A stretch of DNA of 21,542 bases from SIG588 sp045654545 (lineage in GTDB: Bacteria; Bacillota; Clostridia; Oscillospirales; Acutalibacteraceae), in the NCBI GenBank assembly GCA_045654545.1, contig JAZONO010000021.1:1-21542 (forward strand), written 5' to 3'. A model generated the notes under the pieces. That model was not told the origin of the DNA, searched no databases, and saw nothing but the letters and a program-made list of their open reading frames with translations. The position numbers were made by a program, and so were the translations under genes. Position 1 is the stretch's first letter. Every line of letters starts with the position of its first letter. Positions 14,397 through 20,784 of the stretch are shown here, one piece after another.

Positions 14397-14426
14397 TTGA
14401 CAAAGCGGCTTTTCTTGTGATATTAT
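14397..14426 (+). promoter_or_regulatory. sigmaA promoter of the AraC-type regulator gene
   Basis: TTGACA (14397-14402) and TATTAT (14421-14426) are 18 bases apart, 42 bases upstream of the TTG start. It overlaps the upstream side of the divergent operon promoter, so a regulator bound here could affect both directions. Confidence 0.7.
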
Positions 14427-14467
14427 CATCTCAAATGGTAAAATAGTCATTTTGGGAAGGTGAAATA

Positions 14468-15334
14468 TTGAAAAAATTTGCGTATCTTGATAAAAAACAG
14501 CACGGAACGGTGGACTTCCCCGTTGAATATTATTATGTGGACAGTGCGCATCCTCGCTATCACATGGCCTTTCACTGGCATAATGAGTGGGAGCTTTTGC
14601 GTGTTATCGAGGGTGAATTATTGCTTACTCTGGATAATGCGCACAGAAGAATAAAAAAAGGGGAAATGGTGCTGATTTCAGGGGAGACCTTACACGGCGG
14701 CGAGGCGATTGATTGTGTTTATGAATGTCTTGTGTTTGATCTGTATGGTCTTTTTAACAAATTCGAATCGGCAAAGCCCGCGCTTCGACCTTTTTACCGT
14801 ATGGATATTTCACCCGATCAGTTTTTTGCAAACAACGATCGCCCTCCTGCCCGCGTTCTGGATGTGTTCAGCGGTGAGACTGCCTCGCCCTGTCTTGCCC
14901 TTGAAACGGTTTCCGCTATTGCCGCGTTTTTTGCCTGGCTTATAAAGGAAAAACGGTATGAGAACGCCTCTCACAAAAAGGGGTGGTCAACGCGCATTAA
15001 GCCGGTGTTGGAATATATAGAAGCACACTACGGAGAGGAACTTTCGTTGGATGTCCTATCAAACGTCGCAGGTATGAATGCACGCTATTTCTGCAAGGTG
15101 TTTTATTCGCTGGTCAAAACAACTCCGATGAATTATGTGAATTTCTACCGTATAGAGCAGGCCGCGTTTTTTCTTGAAACTACCGATATGCACATTATTG
15201 AAATTGCAACAAATTGCGGCTTTTGGGAAAGCAGTTACTTTACAAAGGTCTTTAAAAAATTTAAAGGAACCACGCCGCATTGTTACCGCCGATCACACCG
15301 CGCCGAGCGAATGAAAAAATTTTCAGAAGAATGA
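14468..15334 (+). CDS. AraC-family transcriptional regulator with cupin sensor domain
   Basis: The 288-aa length is typical. The N-terminal cupin carries HWHNEWE (H36, H38, E42), with GELLLTLDNAHRRIKKGEMVLISGETLHGG as the core barrel. The C-terminal part (~174-280) has two helix-turn-helix motifs, LSLDVLSNVAGMNARYFCKVF and IIEIATNCGFWESSYFTKVFKKFKG, followed by TPHCYRR (usually TPxxYR). The start is TTG at 14468, supported by GGAAGGTG about 5-7 bases upstream and no in-frame ATG nearby. It is divergent from the ASRT / creatinase-like / creatininase-like operon with a 102-bp shared control region, so it probably activates that operon in response to a small molecule bound in the cupin. It might also act on the glycoside-hydrolase-like gene 129 bases downstream. 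Confidence 0.9.
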   Translation: MKKFAYLDKKQHGTVDFPVEYYYVDSAHPRYHMAFHWHNEWELLRVIEGELLLTLDNAHRRIKKGEMVLISGETLHGGEAIDCVYECLVFDLYGLFNKFESAKPALRPFYRMDISPDQFFANNDRPPARVLDVFSGETASPCLALETVSAIAAFFAWLIKEKRYENASHKKGWSTRIKPVLEYIEAHYGEELSLDVLSNVAGMNARYFCKVFYSLVKTTPMNYVNFYRIEQAAFFLETTDMHIIEIATNCGFWESSYFTKVFKKFKGTTPHCYRRSHRAERMKKFSEE

Positions 15335-15377
15335 TGCTTTTTTCGCCTGTTTTTTATAAAGAAAACAGACTTTGTTC

Positions 15378-15406
15378 TTGACAAACCAAGGTGCTTTACT
15401 TATAAT
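15378..15406 (+). promoter_or_regulatory. Near-consensus sigmaA promoter of the 714-aa gene
   Basis: TTGACA (15378-15383) and TATAAT (15401-15406) are separated by 17 bases. Both hexamers are perfect consensus, suggesting strong expression unless repressed. The leader is about 50 bases long. Confidence 0.85.
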
Positions 15407-15463
15407 CAAGTTGAATTTATATATTTTGCTTTGCCACCGTGCAGAGCGTGGGAGGTATGTATT

Positions 15464-17608
15464 ATGTCTGAACTCGCCCCTGTTTCCAGCAAACGCGCAC
15501 TCTTTCCGTCCTATTTCCCCGACCCGCAGTACGCGATCGTTTTCCGCAACTACGGCGTGCTTCCCGCCTGTCGGATCGCCGCCGCTTTGAACACCACGGA
15601 AGACAACATTCACCGCGTGGCCTCTCTCATGGGTATGGCGAAATGTGAGCCCGACGATCGCTTCCTGACACGCGGTTTTCTCACCATCATTCGCAACAAC
15701 TGGCATCTGCTCGACTATGCCGGTCTGTGCCGCCTGCTGGATATCACCGAAGAAAAGCTGCTCTTCATCCTCAAGGAGGACGACTTCTTCTGGATCAAGA
15801 TGGGCGAGTTCAAACCCGATACCGGCACTCCCACTTGGCACGAACCCACCGAAGCGGAACTGCAGAGACTGGAAGACATTCGCAAAGAGATTGCCGCCTC
15901 TCCGCTTTCGGATCTGACGGAAAATGCCTACGATTTCTTGCACGATTTCCATCGGGTCATTCCCGAAAATGAGATCATCACCGTCCCCGATAGCGATCTG
16001 CGCATGATCTATTCGTATTTCGCGCTCTACGGCGATCCGTTGCTCACCCCCGAGCTGGATCCCTATCCCGATGCGCTCTTGCAAGAATACGCGCGCCTCG
16101 GTGTCAACGGCATCTGGATGCAGGGCCTTCTCTATCAACTCGTTGAACACAGTCTTTACCCCGAAATCAGTTCGGACTGTGAAAAACGCATTGAATCCCT
16201 GCGAAAGCTTTGTAAGCGTGCCGCACGTTTCGGCATTCGCGTCTATTTCTATTTCAACGAACCGCGCTCGTTGCCGAAATCGTTCTTTGAAACCCATCCC
16301 CATCTCGCCGGCAAAAACGGGGATGAGTTCTACACGACGCTTTGCACCTCCACACCGGAAGTGCAAGCCTATCTGGAGGATGCAACCTACCGCCTCTTCT
16401 CGCTCGTGCCCGAGCTTGGCGGCTATTTCACCATTACCGTAAGCGAAAACCGGACCTCCTGTTTTTCGCACCATGTCGACCCCTGCCCCAACTGCGCACC
16501 GCGCGGTGCCGCCACCGTGGTCTCCGAAATCAACAACCTCTTCTACCGCGGCATGCGCCGCGCCTCCGATACGGCGCGCGCCTTTGCATGGACCTGGGGT
16601 TGGGATCCCGAGTGGGCAAACGAGGCGGTTGAAAAACTCGACAGCGGCATCTGCGTGATGAACACCTCCGAAACGTTCCTGCCGACCAATTTCGGCGGAC
16701 ACTCCTGGTTTGTCGTGGACTATTCCATTTCTCAAGTCGGCCCCGGCGAGCTTGCCAAAGGTCTGTGGAACACGGCCGCCGCAAACGAGCTCCCCTGCGC
16801 CGCAAAGGTGCAGGTCAACAACTCGTGGGAATTGTCCACCGTTCCGTATCTGCCCGTGTTCTCCTTGAACTACGAGCACATGCACAATCTGAAGCGAGAA
16901 GGTGTGCGCCACCTGATGCTCTCCTGGACACTTGGCGGCTATCCTGCCCCCAACCTGTTCATTATCAATCGCGCCATGCAAAGCGATGCCTCGCTCGCCG
17001 AGATCTTGACCGAATACTACGGTGAAGAGGCGGCGCCGACCATTATCGAAGCGGACAAAAAATTCTGTGCGGCATTCCGCGAATTCCCCTTCGATGGCGG
17101 CCTCTTGTACGCCGGTCCGCAACAGTGGGGACCTGCCGCTCCGTTCTATAAAACGCCCACCGGGTATACCTCCACCATGACGGGATTCCCGTACGACTGC
17201 ATAGAAAAGTGGTGCCGCGTCTATCCCCATGACGTGTATGAAAATCAATTTGCTGTTCTGTGTGCCGGTTGGAAAGAGGCACTTGACGTGCTCGATACCG
17301 TCGATTGTACCTCCCCCAAAGTACGCGAGTTGGTCGTGTGTGCACATGCTGCGTTCTCGCACTTTTCCTCCACCCTCAACCACATTCGTTTCGTGCGCGC
17401 ACGCGACCGAGGGGATAACGCCGCCATCCTTGCGATTTTGGAGGAAGAAGAGCAGGCGCTCTATGATGTCGCAGAAGCCAGACGCGAAGACTGCCGTATC
17501 GGCTTTGAGGCTGCCAACCATTACTACTACACCATCCGCGATCTGCAAGAAAGGGTTTTGGATCTGAACGATTGCAAACACTACTTTGCGGCAAAAGCAA
17601 GCGAGTAA
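15464..17608 (+). CDS. Large glycoside-hydrolase-like protein of unknown substrate
   Basis: This 714-aa protein has no signal peptide or membrane segment, so it is cytosolic. Residues ~15-110 contain two helix-turn-helix-like stretches (CRIAAALNTTEDNIHRVASLMG and CRLLDITEEKLLFILK). From ~165 a TIM-barrel-like region follows: LGVNGIWMQGLLYQLV, GIRVYFYFNEPRSLP, GYFTITVSENRTSC, a Cys pair in DPCPNCAPRG, ARAFAWTWGW, LMLSWTLGGYP. Strand-end acidic residues (FNEP, VSEN) and aromatic clusters are typical of sugar hydrolases related to GH20/DUF4838 proteins, but I cannot assign a family. A helical C-terminal domain covers ~570-714. The ATG at 15464 has GGGAGG about 9 bases upstream; upstream in-frame start codons lack a ribosome binding site. 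It has a perfect-consensus promoter and its own terminator. Confidence 0.72.
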   Translation: MSELAPVSSKRALFPSYFPDPQYAIVFRNYGVLPACRIAAALNTTEDNIHRVASLMGMAKCEPDDRFLTRGFLTIIRNNWHLLDYAGLCRLLDITEEKLLFILKEDDFFWIKMGEFKPDTGTPTWHEPTEAELQRLEDIRKEIAASPLSDLTENAYDFLHDFHRVIPENEIITVPDSDLRMIYSYFALYGDPLLTPELDPYPDALLQEYARLGVNGIWMQGLLYQLVEHSLYPEISSDCEKRIESLRKLCKRAARFGIRVYFYFNEPRSLPKSFFETHPHLAGKNGDEFYTTLCTSTPEVQAYLEDATYRLFSLVPELGGYFTITVSENRTSCFSHHVDPCPNCAPRGAATVVSEINNLFYRGMRRASDTARAFAWTWGWDPEWANEAVEKLDSGICVMNTSETFLPTNFGGHSWFVVDYSISQVGPGELAKGLWNTAAANELPCAAKVQVNNSWELSTVPYLPVFSLNYEHMHNLKREGVRHLMLSWTLGGYPAPNLFIINRAMQSDASLAEILTEYYGEEAAPTIIEADKKFCAAFREFPFDGGLLYAGPQQWGPAAPFYKTPTGYTSTMTGFPYDCIEKWCRVYPHDVYENQFAVLCAGWKEALDVLDTVDCTSPKVRELVVCAHAAFSHFSSTLNHIRFVRARDRGDNAAILAILEEEEQALYDVAEARREDCRIGFEAANHYYYTIRDLQERVLDLNDCKHYFAAKASE

Positions 17609-17680
17609 TTACGGATGAATCGTCAAACGGAGTGCAACGCTTTTTGTAAGACGATTCCAACAAAATCACGCATCTTTTCA

Positions 17681-17714
17681 GAACCCGGCGTTGATCAACG
17701 CCGGGTTCTTTTTT
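17681..17714 (+). terminator. Terminator after the 714-aa gene
   Basis: A 28-base perfect palindrome (GAACCCGGCGTTGA and its complement) is followed by a T-run, about 70 bases after the stop codon. Confidence 0.9.
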
Positions 17715-17769
17715 CGTGTGGCAGGACGGACTCGCGAAACCTCCCGAAGCAAGCTCCCGTTGACAGCAC

Positions 17770-17832
17770 GGTTTTCGTTGCGACAGCAACGAATATCCTA
17801 CGGACGGGCGAGGACGCCCGTCCCTACAATGT
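17770..17832. repeat. Dispersed intergenic repeat, copy 2 (inverted relative to copy 1)
   Basis: GTTGCGACAGCAACGAA followed by CGGGCGAGGACGCCCGTCCC is the reverse-complement counterpart of the repeat at 11862-11930. The copy also forms an internal hairpin (GGACGGGCG/CGCCCGTCC). Confidence 0.6.
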
Positions 17833-17844
17833 GTGACCTCTCCC

Positions 17845-17941
17845 ACCGTAACTTTTTCGGTTTCGCCAAAGGCGAAATGGCATCCGTTCAGGATGCCAAG
17901 AAAAACGTTACACGGACTTCGCCGAAGGCGAATGTCCTGTG
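17845..17941. repeat. Hairpin module A, copy 1
   Basis: The module begins ACCGTAACTTTTTCGG and ends in a hairpin GGAC-TTCGCC-GAA-GGCGAA-TGTCC. Between lies AAGAAAAACGTTACAC. The inner hairpins (TTTCGCC/GGCGAAA, GGCATCC/GGATGCC) differ in sequence from copy 2 but keep their pairing, so the arms changed in a compensating way. Confidence 0.75.
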
Positions 17942-18043
17942 CTCGAAATACCGCTTTACGGTATTTCGGAGAGGTAGTGCCATGAATCGATTAGACACAA
18001 AAACAAAGAAAGAACACTCCGTTGGAGTGTTCTTTTTCTTTGT
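17941..18043. repeat. Hairpin module B, copy 1 (contains a duplicated terminator hairpin)
   Basis: The module starts GCTCGAAATACCG with a stem to CGGTATTTCG, then GGAGAGGTAG, TCGATTAGACACAAAAAC, and the hairpin AAAGAACACTCC-GTT-GGAGTGTTCTTT. The same series is found at 18237-18334 directly after tRNA-Val. It reads as a spare copy of the tRNA operon's terminator. Confidence 0.75.
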
Positions 18044-18046
18044 TGC

Positions 18047-18141
18047 AACCGTAACTTTTTCGGTTTTGCGAAGCAAAATGCCGCCTGTTTAAGGCGGCAA
18101 GAAAAACGTTACACGGACTTCGCCGAAGGCGAATGTCCTGT
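18047..18141. repeat. Hairpin module A, copy 2
   Basis: It shares ACCGTAACTTTTTCGG, GGCAAGAAAAACGTTACAC and the TTCGCC-GAA-GGCGAA hairpin with copy 1 about 200 bases upstream. The internal hairpins here are TTTTGC-GAA-GCAAAA and GCCGCC/GGCGGC. Confidence 0.75.
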
Positions 18142-18176
18142 GTGCGTAAACGGACTCGAACCTGCAGACCGCACAT
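18141..18176 (-). pseudogene. tRNA 3'-end remnant (T-arm and acceptor strand)
   Basis: Nineteen bases (18143-18161, GCGTAAACGGACTCGAACC) are identical to the 3' end of the tRNA-Val gene (18341-18359), including the T-loop GTTCGAGTC read on the minus strand. The remaining bases diverge and no anticodon arm is present. The flanks TGTGCG and CGCACA can pair, giving a minihelix-like hairpin. No CCA is encoded. It is a broken copy, not a working tRNA. Confidence 0.7.
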
Positions 18177-18236
18177 TTCTTCGCGCGAGCAAATCACTTG
18201 TGCCTGCTTATCGTAGGTTTCTCGCGCGAAGAAAGT
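18175..18236. repeat. Long GC-rich inverted repeat
   Basis: TTTCTTCGCGCGAG (from about 18176) and its exact complement CTCGCGCGAAGAAA (to about 18234) enclose roughly 32 bases. It sits between the tRNA remnant and module B copy 2. Confidence 0.7.
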
Positions 18237-18334
18237 GCTCGAAATGCCTTGCGGCATTTCGGAGAGGTAGCGCCATGGGTCGATTAGACACAAAAACAAA
18301 GAAAGAACACTCCGTTGGAGTGTTCTTTCTTTGT
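18237..18334. repeat. Hairpin module B, copy 2
   Basis: The same element as 17941-18043 with a few substitutions (GCTCGAAATGCC/GGCATTTCG, then GGAGAGGTAGCGCC). Its last part is the terminator of the tRNA operon. Confidence 0.75.
18292..18333 (-). terminator. Terminator of the tRNA Met-Glu-Val operon
   Basis: A perfect 17-bp stem (CAAAGAAAGAACACTCC and its complement, 3-base loop) begins within two bases of the encoded CCA of tRNA-Val and is followed on the minus strand by GTTTTTGTG. Confidence 0.8.
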
Positions 18335-18411
18335 TGGTGCGCGTAAACGGACTCGAACCGCTGACCTCTTGCGTGTGAAGCAAGCGCTCTAACCAGCTGA
18401 GCTATACGCGC
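18335..18411 (-). tRNA. tRNA-Val (CAC)
   Basis: The cloverleaf is complete: acceptor GCGCGTA/TACGCGC, D-arm with AGCTCAGCTGGTTAGAGC, anticodon stem CTTGC/GCAAG with loop TTCACAC (anticodon CAC, codon GUG), T-loop TTCGAGT. Discriminator A and CCA are encoded. It is the third and last gene of the minus-strand tRNA operon. Confidence 0.95.
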
Positions 18412-18414
18412 ATG

Positions 18415-18489
18415 TGGTGACCCGGACGAGAATCGAACTCGTGTTACCGCCGTGAAAGGGCGGTGTCTTAACCGCTTGACCACCGGGCC
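18415..18489 (-). tRNA. tRNA-Glu (TTC)
   Basis: Acceptor GGCCCGG/CCGGGTC (one G-U pair), anticodon stem CCGCC/GGCGG with loop CTTTCAC (anticodon TTC), T-loop TTCGATT, encoded CCA. It lies three bases from tRNA-Val, so it is processed from the same transcript. Confidence 0.95.
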
Positions 18490-18515
18490 GATTGCCCCGC
18501 CTGTTGGCGGGAATA

Positions 18516-18592
18516 TGGTAGCGGCAGTCGGAGTCGAACCAACGACACTGCGGGTATGAACCGCATGCTCTAGCCAACTGAGCTATGCCGCC
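18516..18592 (-). tRNA. tRNA-Met (CAT), elongator type
   Basis: Acceptor GGCGGCA/TGCCGCT with a G-U first pair, D-arm AGCTCAGTTGGCTAGAGC, anticodon stem TGCGG/CCGCA with loop TTCATAC (anticodon CAT), encoded CCA. The body resembles elongator tRNA-Met more than initiator or lysidine-modified tRNA-Ile2. A small CCCGCC/GGCGGG hairpin fills the 26-base spacer to tRNA-Glu. Confidence 0.9.
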
Positions 18593-18596
18593 ATGA

Positions 18597-18614
18597 GCAC
18601 TCGCGCGCGAGTGC
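18597..18614. repeat. 18-bp perfect palindrome in the tRNA operon leader
   Basis: GCACTCGCG and its exact complement abut with no spacer, between the -10 element and tRNA-Met. The predicted transcription start (about 18615) falls at its edge, so the primary transcript would begin with it. Confidence 0.8.
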
Positions 18615-18621
18615 AAGGGTT

Positions 18622-18650
18622 ATTATATCGTATTAAACGGCGTTTGTCAA
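18622..18650 (-). promoter_or_regulatory. Consensus sigmaA promoter of the tRNA operon
   Basis: TTGACA (complement of 18645-18650) and TATAAT (complement of 18622-18627) are separated by exactly 17 bases. Both hexamers are perfect, as expected for a stable RNA operon. Confidence 0.92.
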
Positions 18651-18678
18651 CTGTTTTTTTTCGAAAATTAAAATTTCT

Positions 18679-19461
18679 TTATTGGATGCTTCCCGTGGGG
18701 CAAGCCTCTTTGCAAGCACCGCAGTTTTCGCACACTTCGGGGTTGATGACCGCCACGTTGTCGTGGAGCGCCACCGCACCGACCGGGCACACTTTGGTGC
18801 ACTTGCCACAGCCGAGACACGCACTTTGGCACACCTTGCGCGCCGCGGCACCTTTGTCCACGTTGCGGCAAAGCACGATCGGTTTGGGCGAATCGGGCAC
18901 GAGCGAGAGCAGACGGCGCGGACAGGTGGCCACACAGAGACCGCATCCTGCACAGCGTGTGGCATCCACACGCGCCAAGCCGTTTTCCACATTGATCGCG
19001 CCGTAGGGGCACGCTTCGGCGCAGTCGCCGAGCCCCAAGCAACCGTACAGACAAGCCTTACCGCCGCCGTACAGCAGGGTGGCTTTTTTGCAGGAATCCA
19101 CGTTTTCATAGGTGGTGAGGGTGATCGCCTTTTCCTCGCAACCGGCACAACGCACCGCCGCGACCTTCTTTTTCAGTTCCACCGCTTCTTTGCCCAGCAC
19201 ACGGGCGATGGCATCCGCCACATCCTGACCGCCGGGCGAACACATGCCGGGGTCCGCCGTGCCTGCCACCAGTGCGGCGGCATACGCTTCGCAACCCGAA
19301 TATCCGCAACCGCCGCAGTTTGCACCGGGCAGCACGTCACACAGTTGTTCCACACGCGGATCGGTGGGCACCGAAAGCAAAATCGACGCCACCGCCAGCA
19401 CCAAACCCAACAAAAGGCCCACGCTGCCGACAATAATAACCGCCAGTAAAATCGGACTCAT
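18679..19461 (-). CDS. rnfB: Rnf complex subunit B, polyferredoxin
   Basis: The 260-aa protein has one N-terminal membrane helix (residues 4-30), then the RnfB-specific Fe-S domain NCGGCGYSGCEAYAAAL (~48-65), and a string of ferredoxin motifs: CLYGCLGLGDCAEACP, CAGCGLCVATCP, CLGCGKCTKVCP and CENCGACKEACP. RnfB takes electrons from reduced ferredoxin and passes them into the membrane complex, which reduces NAD+ and pumps Na+ or H+. The ATG has GGAGG 8 bases upstream and sits 18 bases after rnfA. It is the last gene of the operon, as in other clostridial rnfCDGEAB clusters. No clear terminator is seen between its stop and the tRNA promoter about 30 bases away. Confidence 0.95.
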   Translation of the reverse strand: MSPILLAVIIVGSVGLLLGLVLAVASILLSVPTDPRVEQLCDVLPGANCGGCGYSGCEAYAAALVAGTADPGMCSPGGQDVADAIARVLGKEAVELKKKVAAVRCAGCEEKAITLTTYENVDSCKKATLLYGGGKACLYGCLGLGDCAEACPYGAINVENGLARVDATRCAGCGLCVATCPRRLLSLVPDSPKPIVLCRNVDKGAAARKVCQSACLGCGKCTKVCPVGAVALHDNVAVINPEVCENCGACKEACPTGSIQ

Positions 19462-19479
19462 AGCGTAATCCTCCCTTTC

Positions 19480-20067
19480 TTACAGACCGAACAGACCCTG
19501 GAATCCCAAGAAGGAAACCGAGACCAGCGAAGCCGCCACCAAGGTGATGGGCAAACCTTTGAGGCTGTCGGGCACGGGCACCAGTTCCAACCGTTCGCGC
19601 ACACCGGCAAACAGCACCATAGCGAGCAAGAAACCGGCACCGCTGGCAAATGCATTGATGAGCGCCGCCACAAAGGTGTAATTCGAATCGATGTTCAAAA
19701 TGGTGACACCGAGCACCGCACAGTTGGTGGTGATCAGCGGCAGATAAATGCCCAGCGCGTTATAGAGCGGTTTCACAAACCGTTTGAGCACCAGTTCCAC
19801 CAGCTGCACCAACGAAGCGATCACCAAAATGAACACGATGGTGCGCAAATAGGACAGATCGTTCGGCAGCAGAAGGAAATGGAAGATCGGCCAGGTGGCG
19901 GCGGTCGCCATCAGCATAACAAAGATGACCGCCACCGACATACCCACGGCAGGACCGATTTTTTTGGACACGCCCAAGAACGGGCAGATACCGAGGAATT
20001 GACTGAGCACGTAGTTATTCACCAAGAGACCGCCGATGAGCAACGGAAAAAAGCCGGGATTAACCAT
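19480..20067 (-). CDS. rnfA: Rnf complex subunit A, membrane protein
   Basis: This 195-aa, six-helix membrane subunit has normal RnfA length. Signatures are LVNNYVLSQFLGICPFLGVSKK near the N-terminus and LITTNCAVLGV mid-protein. The two Cys (in GICPF and TNCAV) are those that hold a 2Fe-2S cluster with RnfE in the membrane. Together RnfA and RnfE form the pseudo-symmetrical core that links electron flow with ion transport. The ATG follows directly on the rnfE stop (TAAATG, no gap), so the two are translationally coupled. The ribosome binding site GGAGG lies in the end of rnfE. Confidence 0.95.
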   Translation of the reverse strand: MVNPGFFPLLIGGLLVNNYVLSQFLGICPFLGVSKKIGPAVGMSVAVIFVMLMATAATWPIFHFLLLPNDLSYLRTIVFILVIASLVQLVELVLKRFVKPLYNALGIYLPLITTNCAVLGVTILNIDSNYTFVAALINAFASGAGFLLAMVLFAGVRERLELVPVPDSLKGLPITLVAASLVSVSFLGFQGLFGL

Positions 20068-20745
20068 TTACTCCGCCTCCTTTCCGCAGGACACGCGTGC
20101 GCAAGATGTCGCGTGGGGGCACGCCGCACAGCCCAGTTCGGTGCGCGGCATAAAGGTGGGATCGTGCTTGGCAGACAGACGGTTGGTGAGCCAAATGAGC
20201 ATACCGAACACGAAGAAGCCGCCTGCCGGCAACACGAAGATGGAGATGGGCGGCAACAGACCGCCAAACCCGAAGATCGAGCCGCTGCCGAGCAGTTCAC
20301 GGATACTGCCCATCAAAAGCAAGGCGCCGGTGAAACCGAACCCCATGCCCAAGCCGTCCAGCGCCGAAAGCACCACGGGATTTTTGCCTGCGAAGGCTTC
20401 TGCACGGCCCAGAATGATGCAGTTCACCACGATCAGCGGCAGGAAGATGCCGAGCGCTTTGTCGATCTCCGGCAAAAACGCCTGCACCAACATCTGCACG
20501 ATGGTGGTAAACGCCGCAATGACCACAATGTAAGCAGGCAAGCGCACCTTGCCCGGAATCACTTTGCGCAACATCGACACCGCAATGTTGGAACACACCA
20601 ACACAAAGGTCGCCGCAACGCCCATACCCAACCCGTTGAACGCGGTGGTGGTAACCGCCAACGTGGGGCAGGTGCCCAGCACCAAGCGGAAGGTCGGGTT
20701 TTCTTTGATAAGACCTTTGGTAAAGGCCTCGCTGTATTTACTCAT
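20068..20745 (-). CDS. rnfE: Rnf complex subunit E, membrane protein with Cys-rich tail
   Basis: The 225-aa membrane subunit starts MSKYSEAFTKGLIKENPTFRLVLGTCPTLAVTT, the RnfE N-terminus, and has IVVNCIILGRAEAFA mid-protein. The two Cys (GTCP, VNCI) are the Fe-S ligands facing those of RnfA. ATG at 20745 is preferred to an in-frame GTG three codons upstream: AAAGGG is about 10 bases from the ATG and almost touches the GTG. After the last helix a hydrophilic tail carries four Cys (CAACPHATSCARVSC), more than RnfE needs. The gene lies 39 bases after rnfG. Confidence 0.93.
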   Translation of the reverse strand: MSKYSEAFTKGLIKENPTFRLVLGTCPTLAVTTTAFNGLGMGVAATFVLVCSNIAVSMLRKVIPGKVRLPAYIVVIAAFTTIVQMLVQAFLPEIDKALGIFLPLIVVNCIILGRAEAFAGKNPVVLSALDGLGMGFGFTGALLLMGSIRELLGSGSIFGFGGLLPPISIFVLPAGGFFVFGMLIWLTNRLSAKHDPTFMPRTELGCAACPHATSCARVSCGKEAE

Positions 20746-20784
20746 GCGGATCACACCCTTTCCAAAAATAGGGGTTGTTTTTTG

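Noticed and set aside
15323..17581. Minus-strand open frame of 752 codons
   Set aside because: It lies antisense to the 714-aa gene, which has consensus promoter, ribosome binding site and terminator. Its product is low in domain-like motifs and typical of a shadow frame in G/C-rich DNA.
17845..18334. CRISPR array
   Set aside because: Repeats are about 100 bases long, few in number, self-complementary and not evenly spaced; no cas genes are present.
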